Origin: Escherichia sp. E4742
Lineage (GTDB): Bacteria > Pseudomonadota > Gammaproteobacteria > Enterobacterales > Enterobacteriaceae
NCBI RefSeq assembly: GCF_005843885.1
Contig: NZ_CP040443.1
Location: 682,001 to 746,000 of the forward strand
Length of the DNA stretch: 64,000 nucleotides
Direction of reading: 5' to 3'
In this document: positions 30,708 to 40,324 of the stretch, piece after piece
Position numbering within the stretch: position 1 is the stretch's first letter
Layout: the number at the start of each line of letters is the position of its first letter
Program-made: the position numbers and the translations under genes
Notes under the pieces: model-generated
Databases searched by the model: none
What the model was told of the DNA's origin: nothing
The model's input: the letters and a program-made list of their open reading frames with translations, nothing else

Positions 30708-32132
30708 ATGTCTGTATTTCCGCAAGGTTTTTTATGGGGCGGCGCGCTTGCCGCCAACCAGTCTGAAGGCGCGTACCGTGAAGGCGGCAAAGGGCTGACC
30801 ACGGTCGATATGATCCCGCACGGCGAGCATCGAATGACGGTGAAACTGGGGCTGGAAAAACGTTTTCAGTTGCGCGATGACGAGTTTTATCCCAGCCATG
30901 AGGCGACGGATTTTTATCATCGGTATAAAGAAGATATCGCCCTGATGGCAGAGATGGGATTCAGGGTTTTCCGCACCTCGATTGCCTGGAGCCGCCTCTT
31001 TCCGCAGGGCGATGAGCTGACGCCCAACCCGCAGGGCATTGCTTTTTATCGTTCTGTCTTTGAAGAGTGTAAAAAGTACGGAATCGAACCGCTGGTCACG
31101 TTGTGTCACTTCGATGTGCCGATGCATCTGGTGACGGAATATGGCTCCTGGCGTAACCGTAAGCTGGTGGAGTTTTTCACTCGCTACGCCCGAACCTGTT
31201 TTGAAGCATTTGATGGCCTGGTGAAATACTGGCTAACCTTCAATGAAATCAACATTATGTTGCATAGCCCGTTCTCCGGCGCGGGTCTGGTGTTTGAAGA
31301 AGGGGAAAATCAGGAGCAGGTGAAATATCAGGCTGCGCACCACCAGCTGGTTGCCAGTGCATTAGCCACCAAAATCGCCCATGAGGTTAACCCGCAAAAT
31401 CAGGTGGGCTGTATGCTGGCGGGCGGTAACTTCTACCCTTACAGTTGCAAGCCGGAAGATGTCTGGGCGGCGCTGGAGAAAGATCGGGAAAACCTGTTTT
31501 TTATCGATGTGCAGGCGCGGGGCTCGTATCCGGCTTACTCTGCCCGCGTATTCCGCGAAAAAGGGGTAACCATCGACAAAGCGCCTGACGATGATGAAAT
31601 CCTGAAAAATACCGTCGATTTTGTCTCTTTCAGCTATTACGCCTCGCGCTGCGCCTCGGCGGAGATGAACGCCAACAACAGCAGTGCGGCGAACGTGGTG
31701 AAATCGCTGCGTAACCCGTATCTACAGGTAAGTGACTGGGGCTGGGGTATTGATCCGCTCGGTCTGCGTATCACCATGAATATGATGTACGACCGTTATC
31801 AGAAGCCGCTGTTTCTGGTGGAAAACGGCCTGGGCGCAAAAGATGAATTTGCTGCCAATGGCGAGATTAACGACGACTATCGCATCAGCTACTTACGCGA
31901 ACATATCCGCGCAATGGGCGAAGCGATTGCAGACGGCATTCCGCTGATGGGCTACACCACCTGGGGCTGTATTGATTTGGTTTCCGCCTCAACGGGTGAA
32001 ATGAGCAAACGCTACGGTTTTGTCTTTGTTGACCGTGACGACGCAGGCAACGGCACGCTGGCGCGCACGCGTAAGAAATCGTTCTGGTGGTATAAAAAAG
32101 TGATTGCCAGTAACGGTGAAGATTTAGAGTAA
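30708..32132 (+). CDS. ascB: 6-phospho-beta-glucosidase
   Basis: Cytosolic GH1 enzyme of 474 residues that hydrolyses phosphorylated cellobiose, salicin and arbutin from AscF. The acid/base Glu lies in WLTFNEINIM (about 180) and the nucleophile Glu in PLFLVENGLGA (about 375); the C-terminal WGCIDLVSASTGEMSKRYGF is the usual phospho-binding region. The ATG at 30708 follows GAGGATG and matches MSVFP; an upstream in-frame start inside ascF is less likely. Confidence 0.96.
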   Translation: MSVFPQGFLWGGALAANQSEGAYREGGKGLTTVDMIPHGEHRMTVKLGLEKRFQLRDDEFYPSHEATDFYHRYKEDIALMAEMGFRVFRTSIAWSRLFPQGDELTPNPQGIAFYRSVFEECKKYGIEPLVTLCHFDVPMHLVTEYGSWRNRKLVEFFTRYARTCFEAFDGLVKYWLTFNEINIMLHSPFSGAGLVFEEGENQEQVKYQAAHHQLVASALATKIAHEVNPQNQVGCMLAGGNFYPYSCKPEDVWAALEKDRENLFFIDVQARGSYPAYSARVFREKGVTIDKAPDDDEILKNTVDFVSFSYYASRCASAEMNANNSSAANVVKSLRNPYLQVSDWGWGIDPLGLRITMNMMYDRYQKPLFLVENGLGAKDEFAANGEINDDYRISYLREHIRAMGEAIADGIPLMGYTTWGCIDLVSASTGEMSKRYGFVFVDRDDAGNGTLARTRKKSFWWYKKVIASNGEDLE

Positions 32133-32140
32133 GTAACAGT

Positions 32141-32220
32141 GCCGGATGCGGCGTGAACGCCTTATCCGGCCTACTCGTCGCACGAACTTTGTAGGCTCGA
32201 TAAGCGCAGCGCATCGGGCA
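32141..32220. repeat. REP pair (BIME-like) after ascB
   Basis: GCCGGATGCGGCGTGAACGC...CTAC (32141-32174) and TGTAGGCTCGATAAGCGCAG...GGGCA (32190-32220) are two REP units in opposite orientation. They fill the 103-bp convergent gap between ascB and the minus-strand exported protein gene. Confidence 0.85.
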
Positions 32221-32235
32221 ATTTAGCGTTTGCCA

Positions 32236-33009
32236 TCAGTTCTGATTCCCCCCATCAAGCACATCCCCCGTTATCAAACAACGCTGCGTCAGCGCCAAAT
32301 CTTCCGTTTGCGGGTCGCGTCCAGCGATGGGTTTGAGAACGAGTTTACGGTTGGGAGTATAAGTAAAACGCGTGAGTGCAGGATAGCTTAACTTGCCAAA
32401 CCAGCCATGAACACGCTGCCATTTGGCCTCTTTTACCTGATACAAACTGGTTAGCCAGTAACCGGAATCAAACTGCATATCCAGCAGCTGCGTGTGACCA
32501 TTGCCTTGCAAATCCAGCAAATCATCAACGCCAGTTTTGCTTGCGGTGTAGAATCCCCAGGGTTCAAAGACACAGGGACGACCTTCGCGTGTGAACGTCA
32601 ACAGGATTAAATGTGCATAAGGAGCCAGACCATTACCGGCACTGGGTAACCAGATAACCAGATCCTGAATGCCGTTACGATCAAGATCGGCGCGATAGAG
32701 TTGCCCTTTACCCGCTATGTTTGCCAGCATACCCACAGGCACCGTCCAGGATTTACCGGCGCGGTCTTTTGCGGTTAATTGCCAGTAATCCTCTTCATTT
32801 GGCATCTTCTCAAGCGTCACGCCAGCAACGCCGACTTTTCTAAAATGCCAGTTTTGCTCGGTATAATAAGGCATGGTCAGGAGAGGTTTCAGCGCCCGCT
32901 TTTGCGCGTATTCGCTGTCACTCATCGGCAGATATTCGGTAAAGCTGGTGGCCTGCGCAGGAAGCACTAAGCTCAATAAAAAAGCGCACATCCCTGTTCT
33001 GATTTTCAA
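32236..33009 (-). CDS. Exported protein of unknown function with an FG-GAP-like segment, at the hyc operon tail
   Basis: Not recognised. 257 residues from a TTG start (33007-33009) with AGGG close upstream; an alternative ATG lies at 32991. The TTG start gives a clear signal peptide (MKIRTGMCAFLLSLVLPAQA, cleavage likely after AQA). The mature part contains YRADLDRNGIQDLVIWLPS and DLLDLQGNGHTQLLDMQFDSG, which resemble FG-GAP/VCBS-type Asp-rich turns. Three Cys are present. It lies 24 bp after hycI on the same strand, so it is probably co-transcribed with hyc, although its product is periplasmic. In K-12 hycI and ascB are adjacent genes, so this is strain-variable. Confidence 0.75.
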   Translation of the reverse strand: MKIRTGMCAFLLSLVLPAQATSFTEYLPMSDSEYAQKRALKPLLTMPYYTEQNWHFRKVGVAGVTLEKMPNEEDYWQLTAKDRAGKSWTVPVGMLANIAGKGQLYRADLDRNGIQDLVIWLPSAGNGLAPYAHLILLTFTREGRPCVFEPWGFYTASKTGVDDLLDLQGNGHTQLLDMQFDSGYWLTSLYQVKEAKWQRVHGWFGKLSYPALTRFTYTPNRKLVLKPIAGRDPQTEDLALTQRCLITGDVLDGGNQN

Positions 33010-33033
33010 TTCCCTGAATTCCCTGATGGAGAA

Positions 33034-33501
33034 TTATTCTTCTACCGCTAACTGCGCAAATCCACCGTTCCCTTCCCAGCCTTCCAGCCGTTGATAAACG
33101 GTTTCTACCGCATCTTTAATCGGCTGGGTCATCGGGTAGTAAAAGCCGACGATATCCGGCTGGATGCCGAGGAAAATCACTTCACCAATATCTTCTTTCA
33201 ACTGATCGATAAGATAGTTCAGCGGCATGTTATGGGTAGTCATCATAAACATCTCGGCGATGTCATCCGGGTCGATGATGCGGATCTCACCGGGGTTTAG
33301 CCCCATATCCGTGGCGTCGACAATCAGCAGTCGTGTCGGGCGCAGTTCGCGGATGGCGACGATGTCGTTTTCCGGTGCGCTACCGCCGTCAATCACCACC
33401 CAGTTGCCTTTCGGCGCAGCGGCGCACTTTTCCGCCAGCAGCGGGCCTGCGCCATCATCGCCCATCATGCTATTGCCAACACAGAGTAAAACGTCAGTCA
33501 C
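33034..33501 (-). CDS. hycI: Hydrogenase 3 maturation endopeptidase
   Basis: Cleaves the C-terminal extension of pre-HycE once nickel is inserted. 155 residues. The family metal-binding residues are seen in GNSMMGDDGAGP (Asp16), IVDATDMG (Asp62) and MTTHNMPL (His90). The start codon is GTG (33499-33501), overlapping the hycH stop by 8 nt. It ends one Glu shorter than the K-12 protein as I recall it, next to the junction with the exported protein gene. Last conserved gene of the hyc operon. Confidence 0.95.
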   Translation of the reverse strand: MTDVLLCVGNSMMGDDGAGPLLAEKCAAAPKGNWVVIDGGSAPENDIVAIRELRPTRLLIVDATDMGLNPGEIRIIDPDDIAEMFMMTTHNMPLNYLIDQLKEDIGEVIFLGIQPDIVGFYYPMTQPIKDAVETVYQRLEGWEGNGGFAQLAVEE

Positions 33502-33904
33502 GCAGTCTCCTCACCATCAAATAGATGGCGTTTTCCTGATGAATATCATGCAGCATACTCAACAGCATTGTACTCCATTCCTTCTGCTGCGAAGTTTGCA
33601 CAGCCCGGGCTTTATCGAATGCGTTGGCCAGCATCGGCACATGGTTAATGTCGATGACGATTTCACCATATTTCGGCACGCCTTCCATTTTGCGGCGGGC
33701 TTCGCTGCCCGCCTCCAGTGTGGCAATCCATGCCAGATATTCATCCCACGGGCAGGTGAGCGCCGCTTCCAGGCAATCGATAACCCCAAGGTGGTGACCA
33801 ATCGCCAGGCTGTAATAGACCACCTGCTGCGCCTCGGCGGGCGTGGCATCGTTCTCATCAATAAATTTACGGCTCAGTTGACTGAACACCACCTTTTCAC
33901 TCAT
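33494..33904 (-). CDS. hycH: Formate hydrogenlyase maturation protein HycH
   Basis: 136-residue cytosolic protein needed for assembly of active hydrogenase 3, with no known catalytic motif. Conserved features include YYSLAIGHHLGVIDCLEAAL and KYGEIVIDINHVP. It overlaps hycG (4 nt) and hycI (8 nt), showing tight translational coupling. Confidence 0.95.
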   Translation of the reverse strand: MSEKVVFSQLSRKFIDENDATPAEAQQVVYYSLAIGHHLGVIDCLEAALTCPWDEYLAWIATLEAGSEARRKMEGVPKYGEIVIDINHVPMLANAFDKARAVQTSQQKEWSTMLLSMLHDIHQENAIYLMVRRLRD

Positions 33905-34668
33905 CGGATACGCGCCTCTTCAACAACGTGATTCAGATGGCTGACAATCTCGTTCAGACGCGGATCGTTTTCCGCTTCCAGCCAGCGTGCAACCTGTTCT
34001 TCGCCCTGCCCTAACTGTGTCAGGAAGTCATCGGCAATCTGGCGACCGTAACGATAACCCGCCAGGCGGCGTGCTTCGCGATCCACTTTCACGCGCAGCG
34101 GCTGCACCATATCGCCATGCAGAATCTCAGCCGGTTGTTCATCCTGCTCACCCGGCCCACGGGCGTGAATTTTCTGCTCCAGCAGGCCGAGCGCCATTGC
34201 AAAGCCGTACAGCGTGGCGGCAGGCGTTGGCGGGCACCCCGGAATGTAGACATCCACCGGGACGATTTTATCCGTACCGCCCCACACGCAGTAGAGATCG
34301 TGGAAAATGCCACCACTGTTACCGCAGGCACCGTAGGAGATACAGATTTTCGGGTCCGGCGCGGACTGCCACGCACGCAGCGCAGGGGATCGCATTGCAC
34401 GGGTGACCGCGCCGGTAAACAGTAAAATATCCGCATGACGCGGTGACGGAACGACTTTAATGCCGAAGCGTTCTGCATCAAACAGCGGCGAAAGCGTGGC
34501 GAAAATTTCGATTTCGCAGCCGTTGCAGCCACCGCAGTCCACGCGGTAAACGTAGGCAGAACGTTTGATTTTTTTCAGTAAAGACGCCTTCATGCTGGCG
34601 ATGGATTCATCCACCGTCATCGGGACCGGAATGCCGTTGGCGTCACGGGGGCCTAATAAATTGCTCAT
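33901..34668 (-). CDS. hycG: Hydrogenase 3 small subunit HycG
   Basis: 255 residues, homologous to complex I NuoB (PSST). It carries the proximal [4Fe-4S] cluster through VDCGGCNGCEIE (about 42-52), SYGACGNSGG and GCPPTP. It pairs with HycE and passes electrons from HycB/HycF to the NiFe site on the cytosolic face. It overlaps hycF by 1 nt and hycH by 4 nt. Confidence 0.96.
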   Translation of the reverse strand: MSNLLGPRDANGIPVPMTVDESIASMKASLLKKIKRSAYVYRVDCGGCNGCEIEIFATLSPLFDAERFGIKVVPSPRHADILLFTGAVTRAMRSPALRAWQSAPDPKICISYGACGNSGGIFHDLYCVWGGTDKIVPVDVYIPGCPPTPAATLYGFAMALGLLEQKIHARGPGEQDEQPAEILHGDMVQPLRVKVDREARRLAGYRYGRQIADDFLTQLGQGEEQVARWLEAENDPRLNEIVSHLNHVVEEARIR

Positions 34669-35210
34669 CAGATGGCCTCTTTCATATGGCGAGTCAGTTC
34701 AATACGGTCGGACGGCACCAGGCATTTCTGGCGCTTACATTCCGGGCAAGTCTCAAAGCTTTCGCGGTGGTTTTCCGCGCGACTGTCACCGTTGTGCTTA
34801 AGCAGCGCAATGGCGTAGTCGATCTCTTTCTGTACGGCGAAAGGACGATTGCAGACGCGGCAGTTGCACAGCGCGAAGCGGGACTGTTGCAGGAAGTCTT
34901 CTTTCTTCCACACCGCCAGTTCGTACTCTTGCGACAGTTTGATCGCCGCCGTCGGGCAAACTTCTTCGCAGCGTCCACAGAAGATGCAGCGCCCGAGATT
35001 GAACTGCCACGCCAGCTCACCGGTGGCGAGGTCAGTTTCAACCGTTAAGGCGTTTGACGGGCAGGCATTGACGCAGGCCGCACAGCCGATGCACTGCTGC
35101 GGGTTCTGCTCTGGCTTACCACGGAAGTTTTTATCAACCGCAATCGGCTCCAGCGGATAAGACGAGGTCGCCGTGCCGGTTTTGATGACTTTTTTGATAA
35201 AGGTAAACAT
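34668..35210 (-). CDS. hycF: Formate hydrogenlyase iron-sulfur subunit HycF
   Basis: 180 residues, homologous to NuoI. Two ferredoxin motifs, CIGCAACVNACP and CIFCGRCEEVCP, bind [4Fe-4S] clusters. A C-terminal Cys-rich extension (CNCRVC, CPECKRQKC) is typical of HycF and may bind iron or zinc. It links HycB to the hydrogenase core. hycE ends 9 nt upstream. Confidence 0.96.
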   Translation of the reverse strand: MFTFIKKVIKTGTATSSYPLEPIAVDKNFRGKPEQNPQQCIGCAACVNACPSNALTVETDLATGELAWQFNLGRCIFCGRCEEVCPTAAIKLSQEYELAVWKKEDFLQQSRFALCNCRVCNRPFAVQKEIDYAIALLKHNGDSRAENHRESFETCPECKRQKCLVPSDRIELTRHMKEAI

Positions 35211-35219
35211 GGCGATTCC

Positions 35220-36929
35220 TTATTTCAGCGGCGAGTTTTTACGCTCAATGCTGTAACGCTCGAGTTCTTTGTACGGCACCACTTTGCTCTTCTTCTTACG
35301 CACATCGACCACGGTCATGCGGTCGGTACAGGAGTAGCAAGGGTCGAGGCTACCGATAATCAGCGGCGCATCAGAAACGGTGTTGCCGCGCAGCATGTAG
35401 CGCAGGGTCGGCCAGTTCGCGTAGGTCGCGGCACGGCAGCGCCAGCGGTACAGCTTCTGGTTGTCGCCGGTCATGCTCCAGTGGATATCATCGCCACGCG
35501 GCGCTTCGGCAAAGCCCAGCGCAAAACGGTGCGGAATGTAGGTGAATCCTTCCACCGCCAGCGGGCCGCCTGGCAGGTTGTCCAGGCCGTAGTCAATCAT
35601 ATTGAGCGAGGTAAAGACTTCGTTGATACGCACTTTCAGGCGGGAAATAACGTCGCAGCCCTGCTCGCTGTGAACTTCCATCGGCAGCAGGCCATAACCA
35701 ACAAACGGGTGATCGGCACGGGTATCACGAGCGTGGCCGCTGGCGCGAACCATCGGGCCGACGTTACTGAAATCGCGGGCGATTTCCGGGTCGAGGCGAC
35801 CAATGCCGACGGTGCGCTGTTCCATGTTTGGCGTACTCAGCAGCACATCCACCAGTTCCCGCACTTCACGACGCATTTGCTGCGCCAGTTGACGGGTCTG
35901 GATCATGTCATCTTTCAGCAGATCGCGACGAATCCCGCCGATCAAGTTCAGGCCGTAGGTTTTACGCGCGCCGGTGAGGATCTCCGCCATTTTCATGGAG
36001 GATTCGCGCACGCGGAAGAACTGCATAAAGCCGGAGTCAAAGCCAGTAAAGTGGCAGGCGAGGCCGAGGTTCAGCAGGTGCGAGTGCAGGCGTTCCACTT
36101 CCAGCAGAATAGCGCGGATCATCTGCGCACGTTCCGGCACCACGATGCCCATCGCATTCTCAACGGAGGTGGTGTACGCCGTGCTGTGGGCGAAGCCACA
36201 GATCCCGCACACACGGTCAGAGAGGAAGGTCACTTCGTTATAACCCATGCGGGTTTCCGCCAGTTTTTCCATGCCGCGATGGACGTAGAACAGGCGGTAG
36301 TCGGCGTCGATAATGTTTTCGCCATCGACGAACAGACGGAAGTGGCCCGGTTCGTCGGAAGTGACGTGCAGCGGACCAATCGGCACGACGTTGTTTTTCT
36401 TGTCGCCCAGTTCGTTGATGAACTCGTAGGTTTCAGCATCGGTGGTTGGTGCCGGACGTTGACGATAATCCATGCTGTCTTTACGCAGCGGATAAAGTTC
36501 ATCCGGCCAGTCATCCGGCAGCACCAGACGACGTTCATCCGGCAGACCTACCGGAATCAAACCGTACATATCGCGCACTTCACGCTCGCCCCAGACCGCC
36601 GCCGGAACGCGCGGCGTCACGGACGGATATTCCGGTTTGTTGGCGTCAACTTCAACGCGAACCGTTACCCAACACTTGGTGCCCTTCTCCATCGACAGCA
36701 CGTAATAAACGGCGTAATGACCATTCAGTTTGCGTTCGTCGTTACCAAACAGCACCGACAGCCAGCCACCCTGTTTGTAGTAAAGAAACTCCACCACTTC
36801 CGGCAGATAGTTCACCTTTACGGTGACAGTCAGCTGATCTTTGGTCTGCCAGGCGTGGTCCAGCACGACGCCCGGAAATGCCTCATTCAGCGCGGCGAGA
36901 TAATGTTGACCTAATTTTTCTTCAGACAT
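35220..36929 (-). CDS. hycE: Hydrogenase 3 large (NiFe) subunit HycE
   Basis: 569-residue precursor carrying the NiFe(CN)2CO site that reduces protons to H2. The N-terminal part (about 1-170) is NuoC-like and the rest NuoD-like. The active-site Cys pairs are RVCGICG (about 241-244) and DPCYSCTDR (about 531-534). The residues after the second pair (MTVVDVRKK... to the end) are removed by HycI. The start at 36927-36929 (MSEEKLGQHY) is preferred over one seven residues upstream. Confidence 0.97.
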   Translation of the reverse strand: MSEEKLGQHYLAALNEAFPGVVLDHAWQTKDQLTVTVKVNYLPEVVEFLYYKQGGWLSVLFGNDERKLNGHYAVYYVLSMEKGTKCWVTVRVEVDANKPEYPSVTPRVPAAVWGEREVRDMYGLIPVGLPDERRLVLPDDWPDELYPLRKDSMDYRQRPAPTTDAETYEFINELGDKKNNVVPIGPLHVTSDEPGHFRLFVDGENIIDADYRLFYVHRGMEKLAETRMGYNEVTFLSDRVCGICGFAHSTAYTTSVENAMGIVVPERAQMIRAILLEVERLHSHLLNLGLACHFTGFDSGFMQFFRVRESSMKMAEILTGARKTYGLNLIGGIRRDLLKDDMIQTRQLAQQMRREVRELVDVLLSTPNMEQRTVGIGRLDPEIARDFSNVGPMVRASGHARDTRADHPFVGYGLLPMEVHSEQGCDVISRLKVRINEVFTSLNMIDYGLDNLPGGPLAVEGFTYIPHRFALGFAEAPRGDDIHWSMTGDNQKLYRWRCRAATYANWPTLRYMLRGNTVSDAPLIIGSLDPCYSCTDRMTVVDVRKKKSKVVPYKELERYSIERKNSPLK

Positions 36930-36946
36930 GCTCAAACTCTCTTTAA

Positions 36947-37870
36947 TCACGCCGCCAGCAAGGAGACGAACGCTAAAAATGCAAAGCCAAACCCAGCCCA
37001 GGTAATGCGTGGAGTAATATCAAGACGCAGACGGGCCATGCTGTTTTCGAACAGCGCGATAACCAGTACGCCGACCACCAGTTTGACGATGGCAATCACC
37101 AGCGCCAGTAACAGCCCACCGACGGTGAAGGTTTCCATTTGTCCCCACGGAATAAACACCCCGACAAACATCTGCAACACCACCAGCTGTTTCAGGCTGA
37201 TACCCCATTTCATTACGCCAAAGCCGCTGCCGCTGTATTCAGAGAGCGGACCTTCCTGCAACTCCTGCTCGGCTTCCGCAAGGTCGAACGGCAGTTTGCC
37301 CATTTCGATAAAGGTGGCGAATGCGCAGGCACAGAGTGCCAGCACCAGCGGGATGCTCTGGCTCAGAGGCCAGTGGTAAACGGTGTCGGTGATGTTGCTG
37401 ATGTTGGTGGAACCGGCAACCTGCGCCGCGACCCACAGGCCGAGCAACAACATCGGCTCGACCAGCACACCGAGCATCGCTTCACGGCTCGCGCCGATAG
37501 CGGTAAATGGGCTACCGGTATCCAGACCGGATATGGCAAAGAAGAAACGCGCGATGGCGAAGAGATACAGTAAGGTGATCAAATCGCCCAGTTGCGGCAG
37601 CGGAGAACCGACGGTCACCACCGGCAGCGCGGTAGCGATAGTCAGCATGACGCCCACCATCACATACGGCGTCAGGCGAAACACCCAGCCAGAGGCATCC
37701 GGGCCAACGCTCTGGCGACCCAGCAGTTTGATAATGTCGCGATACTCCTGCAACACGCCCGGCCCGCGACGGTTATGCAAGCGGGCGCGCGCCACGCGGG
37801 TTATACCGGAGAGCAGCGGCGCAACGGCAAATAACACCAGCGCCTGAATTAACGGATATAAAACACTCAT
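36947..37870 (-). CDS. hycD: Formate hydrogenlyase membrane subunit HycD
   Basis: 307-residue inner-membrane protein homologous to NuoH, with about eight transmembrane segments. Conserved cytosolic segments RRGPGVLQEYRDIIKLL and ELPFDL-like GKLPFDLAEAEQELQEGPLSEYSG mark the quinone-cavity loops of complex I. It anchors the soluble hydrogenase arm to HycC. It lies 2 nt after hycC and 17 nt before hycE. Confidence 0.96.
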   Translation of the reverse strand: MSVLYPLIQALVLFAVAPLLSGITRVARARLHNRRGPGVLQEYRDIIKLLGRQSVGPDASGWVFRLTPYVMVGVMLTIATALPVVTVGSPLPQLGDLITLLYLFAIARFFFAISGLDTGSPFTAIGASREAMLGVLVEPMLLLGLWVAAQVAGSTNISNITDTVYHWPLSQSIPLVLALCACAFATFIEMGKLPFDLAEAEQELQEGPLSEYSGSGFGVMKWGISLKQLVVLQMFVGVFIPWGQMETFTVGGLLLALVIAIVKLVVGVLVIALFENSMARLRLDITPRITWAGFGFAFLAFVSLLAA

Positions 37871-37872
37871 TC

Positions 37873-39699
37873 TCAGGCTCCTCGTGAAACAATAATCACC
37901 ACCAGCACCGCCAGTTCAACCAGCGCCATCCGGCGGAACAGCAACGCACTCCCCTCGCACTGCCAGCCCGGCACCAGCGACACTGGATTCAGCACTTTGC
38001 GCAGTTTCAGCACCGGCGCAAACGCCTGTTTCACCGGCATGGCAAAACCGTGAGCAGTAATCACCATTGATTTTTCGTGGTCGTAGCCGCACACCCAGGC
38101 CGCGCCACGAGAACGTGACGGCAAACGGTCGCCTTTGCAAATCGCCATAATGATGAATGGCAGCAGCGGGCAGGCAATCAGCAGCAAGGTGATCATTGGT
38201 TGAGAAACGGTGGTGTTAGCAGGCTCCAGCGGCAGAGGTACAGCAGCAGACAGCATCGGCAGCAGCCACGGCGCAGCAACACCGCCAATTACGCAGCAAA
38301 TCGCCAGTGCCACCACGCTTACGCTCATCAGGAGTGGCGCACAGGTGGCGTTTTCGGCTTCTTTGGTACGCGGCGCACCGAGGAACGTGACGCCATAGAC
38401 TTTCGCCATACACATCACCGCTAGTGCACCGGTAATTGCCAGCCCCACAGCGAGCAGCGGCCCCAGCAGACGGGCAACAAACGCGCCACTATTGCTCAAT
38501 TTGAAGAAGGATTGATAGATAACCCATTCCCCGGCAAAACCGTTCAGCGGCGGCAGCGCAGCCATTGCCATCAGCCCGACTAACATGGCGATGGAGATAA
38601 CCGGCATTTTCTTGCCAATACCACCGAGTTTTTCGATATCGCGATGCCCGGTACGGAACCAGACGCTCCCCGCTCCGAGGAACAGTACGCTTTTGAACAG
38701 GCTATGGTTAAGCAGATGGTACAGACCACCGACCAGGCCAAGAGCAATCAGTGCCGGTTGTTCGAGCGCGATACCCGTTACGCCAGCGCCCAGCCCCAGC
38801 AGGATAATGCCGATATTTTCCAGGGTGTGGTAAGCCAGCAGACGCTGGATGTTGTGCTCCATCAACGCATACAGACCGCCGACGAACGCGGTGATCATGC
38901 CGAGCACCAGCAGCGCGATCCCCCACCACAGCGGCGCGTTACCGCCCAGCAGCGACAGGGTTAAAATGCCCAGCAGGCCAATTTTCATCACCACCGTAGA
39001 AAACAGCGCAGCAGCAGGCGCTGAAGCGTTAGCATGTGCCTGTGGCACCCAGCCGTGCAGCGGGATAATCCCGGCCAGCAGGCCAAAGCCAATCACGCCG
39101 AGCAGCCAGATATCAGAACCGAGCGGCAGTTGCTGCACGCGCATATCCAGCAAGCGCAGATCCAGCGTGCCGTAACGCTGCCACAGCAGCCAGCAAGCAA
39201 TCGCCAGCAGCAAAGTGCCAAGACGCCCCAGCGCAAACCACAGTTTGCCCTCTTTGCTGTTGCTGGTGAGGAACACCGCGCACAGGGCCATGATTTCGGC
39301 CATTACCACGAACATGCCGATGTTGCTGGCGATGACGGCGCAGACGGCGGCAGCCATCAACATATTGATCTGCAAGCCGTTGCACTTCACCTGCGCGTGG
39401 CGATGCCAGTCAATGTTGTAGAGGCTGACAAACAGGCCGCACAGGCCGAGCGTAATCAGCCAAATCGCATTAAGCGGAGAGATTTGCACATCGTAGCTTA
39501 CCAGTGACAGCGCACCACTCACGCCGACTGCCCCCGTCAGCACGGTGAAGCCCGCTGCTGCCGTGTACAGGCTACCGACTGCGCCACCAATTCCGGCAAT
39601 CCAGCCGCTTAGTGCCTTATGAAAAGAAAAGAGAAATGCCAGAACAGCGGCGGCGGCAAACCACGCCACGCCGCTATTGATCAGGGAAATTGCGCTCAT
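37873..39699 (-). CDS. hycC: Formate hydrogenlyase membrane subunit HycC
   Basis: 608 residues, about 14-16 transmembrane segments, homologous to the antiporter-like NuoL/M/N and Mrp proteins. The channel motifs include PLHGWVPQAHANASAPAAALFSTVVMKIG and LLAYHTLENIG with charged residues within the membrane. It may translocate ions during formate oxidation. It overlaps hycB by 4 nt. Confidence 0.96.
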   Translation of the reverse strand: MSAISLINSGVAWFAAAAVLAFLFSFHKALSGWIAGIGGAVGSLYTAAAGFTVLTGAVGVSGALSLVSYDVQISPLNAIWLITLGLCGLFVSLYNIDWHRHAQVKCNGLQINMLMAAAVCAVIASNIGMFVVMAEIMALCAVFLTSNSKEGKLWFALGRLGTLLLAIACWLLWQRYGTLDLRLLDMRVQQLPLGSDIWLLGVIGFGLLAGIIPLHGWVPQAHANASAPAAALFSTVVMKIGLLGILTLSLLGGNAPLWWGIALLVLGMITAFVGGLYALMEHNIQRLLAYHTLENIGIILLGLGAGVTGIALEQPALIALGLVGGLYHLLNHSLFKSVLFLGAGSVWFRTGHRDIEKLGGIGKKMPVISIAMLVGLMAMAALPPLNGFAGEWVIYQSFFKLSNSGAFVARLLGPLLAVGLAITGALAVMCMAKVYGVTFLGAPRTKEAENATCAPLLMSVSVVALAICCVIGGVAAPWLLPMLSAAVPLPLEPANTTVSQPMITLLLIACPLLPFIIMAICKGDRLPSRSRGAAWVCGYDHEKSMVITAHGFAMPVKQAFAPVLKLRKVLNPVSLVPGWQCEGSALLFRRMALVELAVLVVIIVSRGA

Positions 39700-40307
39700 T
39701 TAGCCTCTCCACTTTGAGCCTGCTGAAACAAGGTGAGATCGCCAAAGTCCGTGTTAAAGGTCAGCTCACGCTTACGTTTGCTAACGCGGGCGATATCGGT
39801 GTTATCCACCAGATGCAGGGCTTTGGTCGGGCACATCCGCACGCAGGCCGGACCTTGTTCATCAAAGCTACAAAGGTCACATTTGACGGCGATCGCGCGA
39901 ATACCCGGCACCCAGTCAAGCAATGTGCTGACACGCGCCGGAGCAGGCGGTGCCGGTGGCGCTTTCGGGGTATTGGCATTTGCAGGAATATCCAGCGGAC
40001 GGCTGCCGGAAAATTCGATTGCGCCGAACGGACAGGCGATGCCGCACAGTTTGCAGCTTACGCACAGGCTTTCATTCAGCTGCACGGCCCCATCAACACG
40101 AGTGATGGCGTTAACCGGGCAGACTACCGCACAAGGTGCATCTTCACAGTGGTGACAGAGCTGCGGCGCAGATTCTTTATCATTTAGCATCACTCTCAGA
40201 CGCGGCATAGACTGAAGGCCGTGCTGGCGATGCGTCTCTGAACAGGCGGCTTCACAGGTGTGGCAGCCGATACAGAGCGTGGAGTCAGCAATTACAAAAC
40301 GATTCAC
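39696..40307 (-). CDS. hycB: Formate hydrogenlyase electron-transfer subunit HycB
   Basis: 203 residues with four [4Fe-4S] motifs (CIGCHTCEAAC, CHHCEDAPCAVVCP, CVSCKLCGIACP and CDLCSFDEQGPACVRMCP). It transfers electrons from formate dehydrogenase H to HycF. It lies 124 bp after hycA; that gap contains FhlA-like motifs. Confidence 0.96.
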   Translation of the reverse strand: MNRFVIADSTLCIGCHTCEAACSETHRQHGLQSMPRLRVMLNDKESAPQLCHHCEDAPCAVVCPVNAITRVDGAVQLNESLCVSCKLCGIACPFGAIEFSGSRPLDIPANANTPKAPPAPPAPARVSTLLDWVPGIRAIAVKCDLCSFDEQGPACVRMCPTKALHLVDNTDIARVSKRKRELTFNTDFGDLTLFQQAQSGEAK

Positions 40308-40324
40308 CGGGCATTCCTCAGGTG

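Noticed and set aside
35481..36914. A 477-residue open frame antisense to hycE
   Set aside because: Low-complexity His/Gln/Arg-rich product typical of an antisense shadow; hycE on the other strand is certain.
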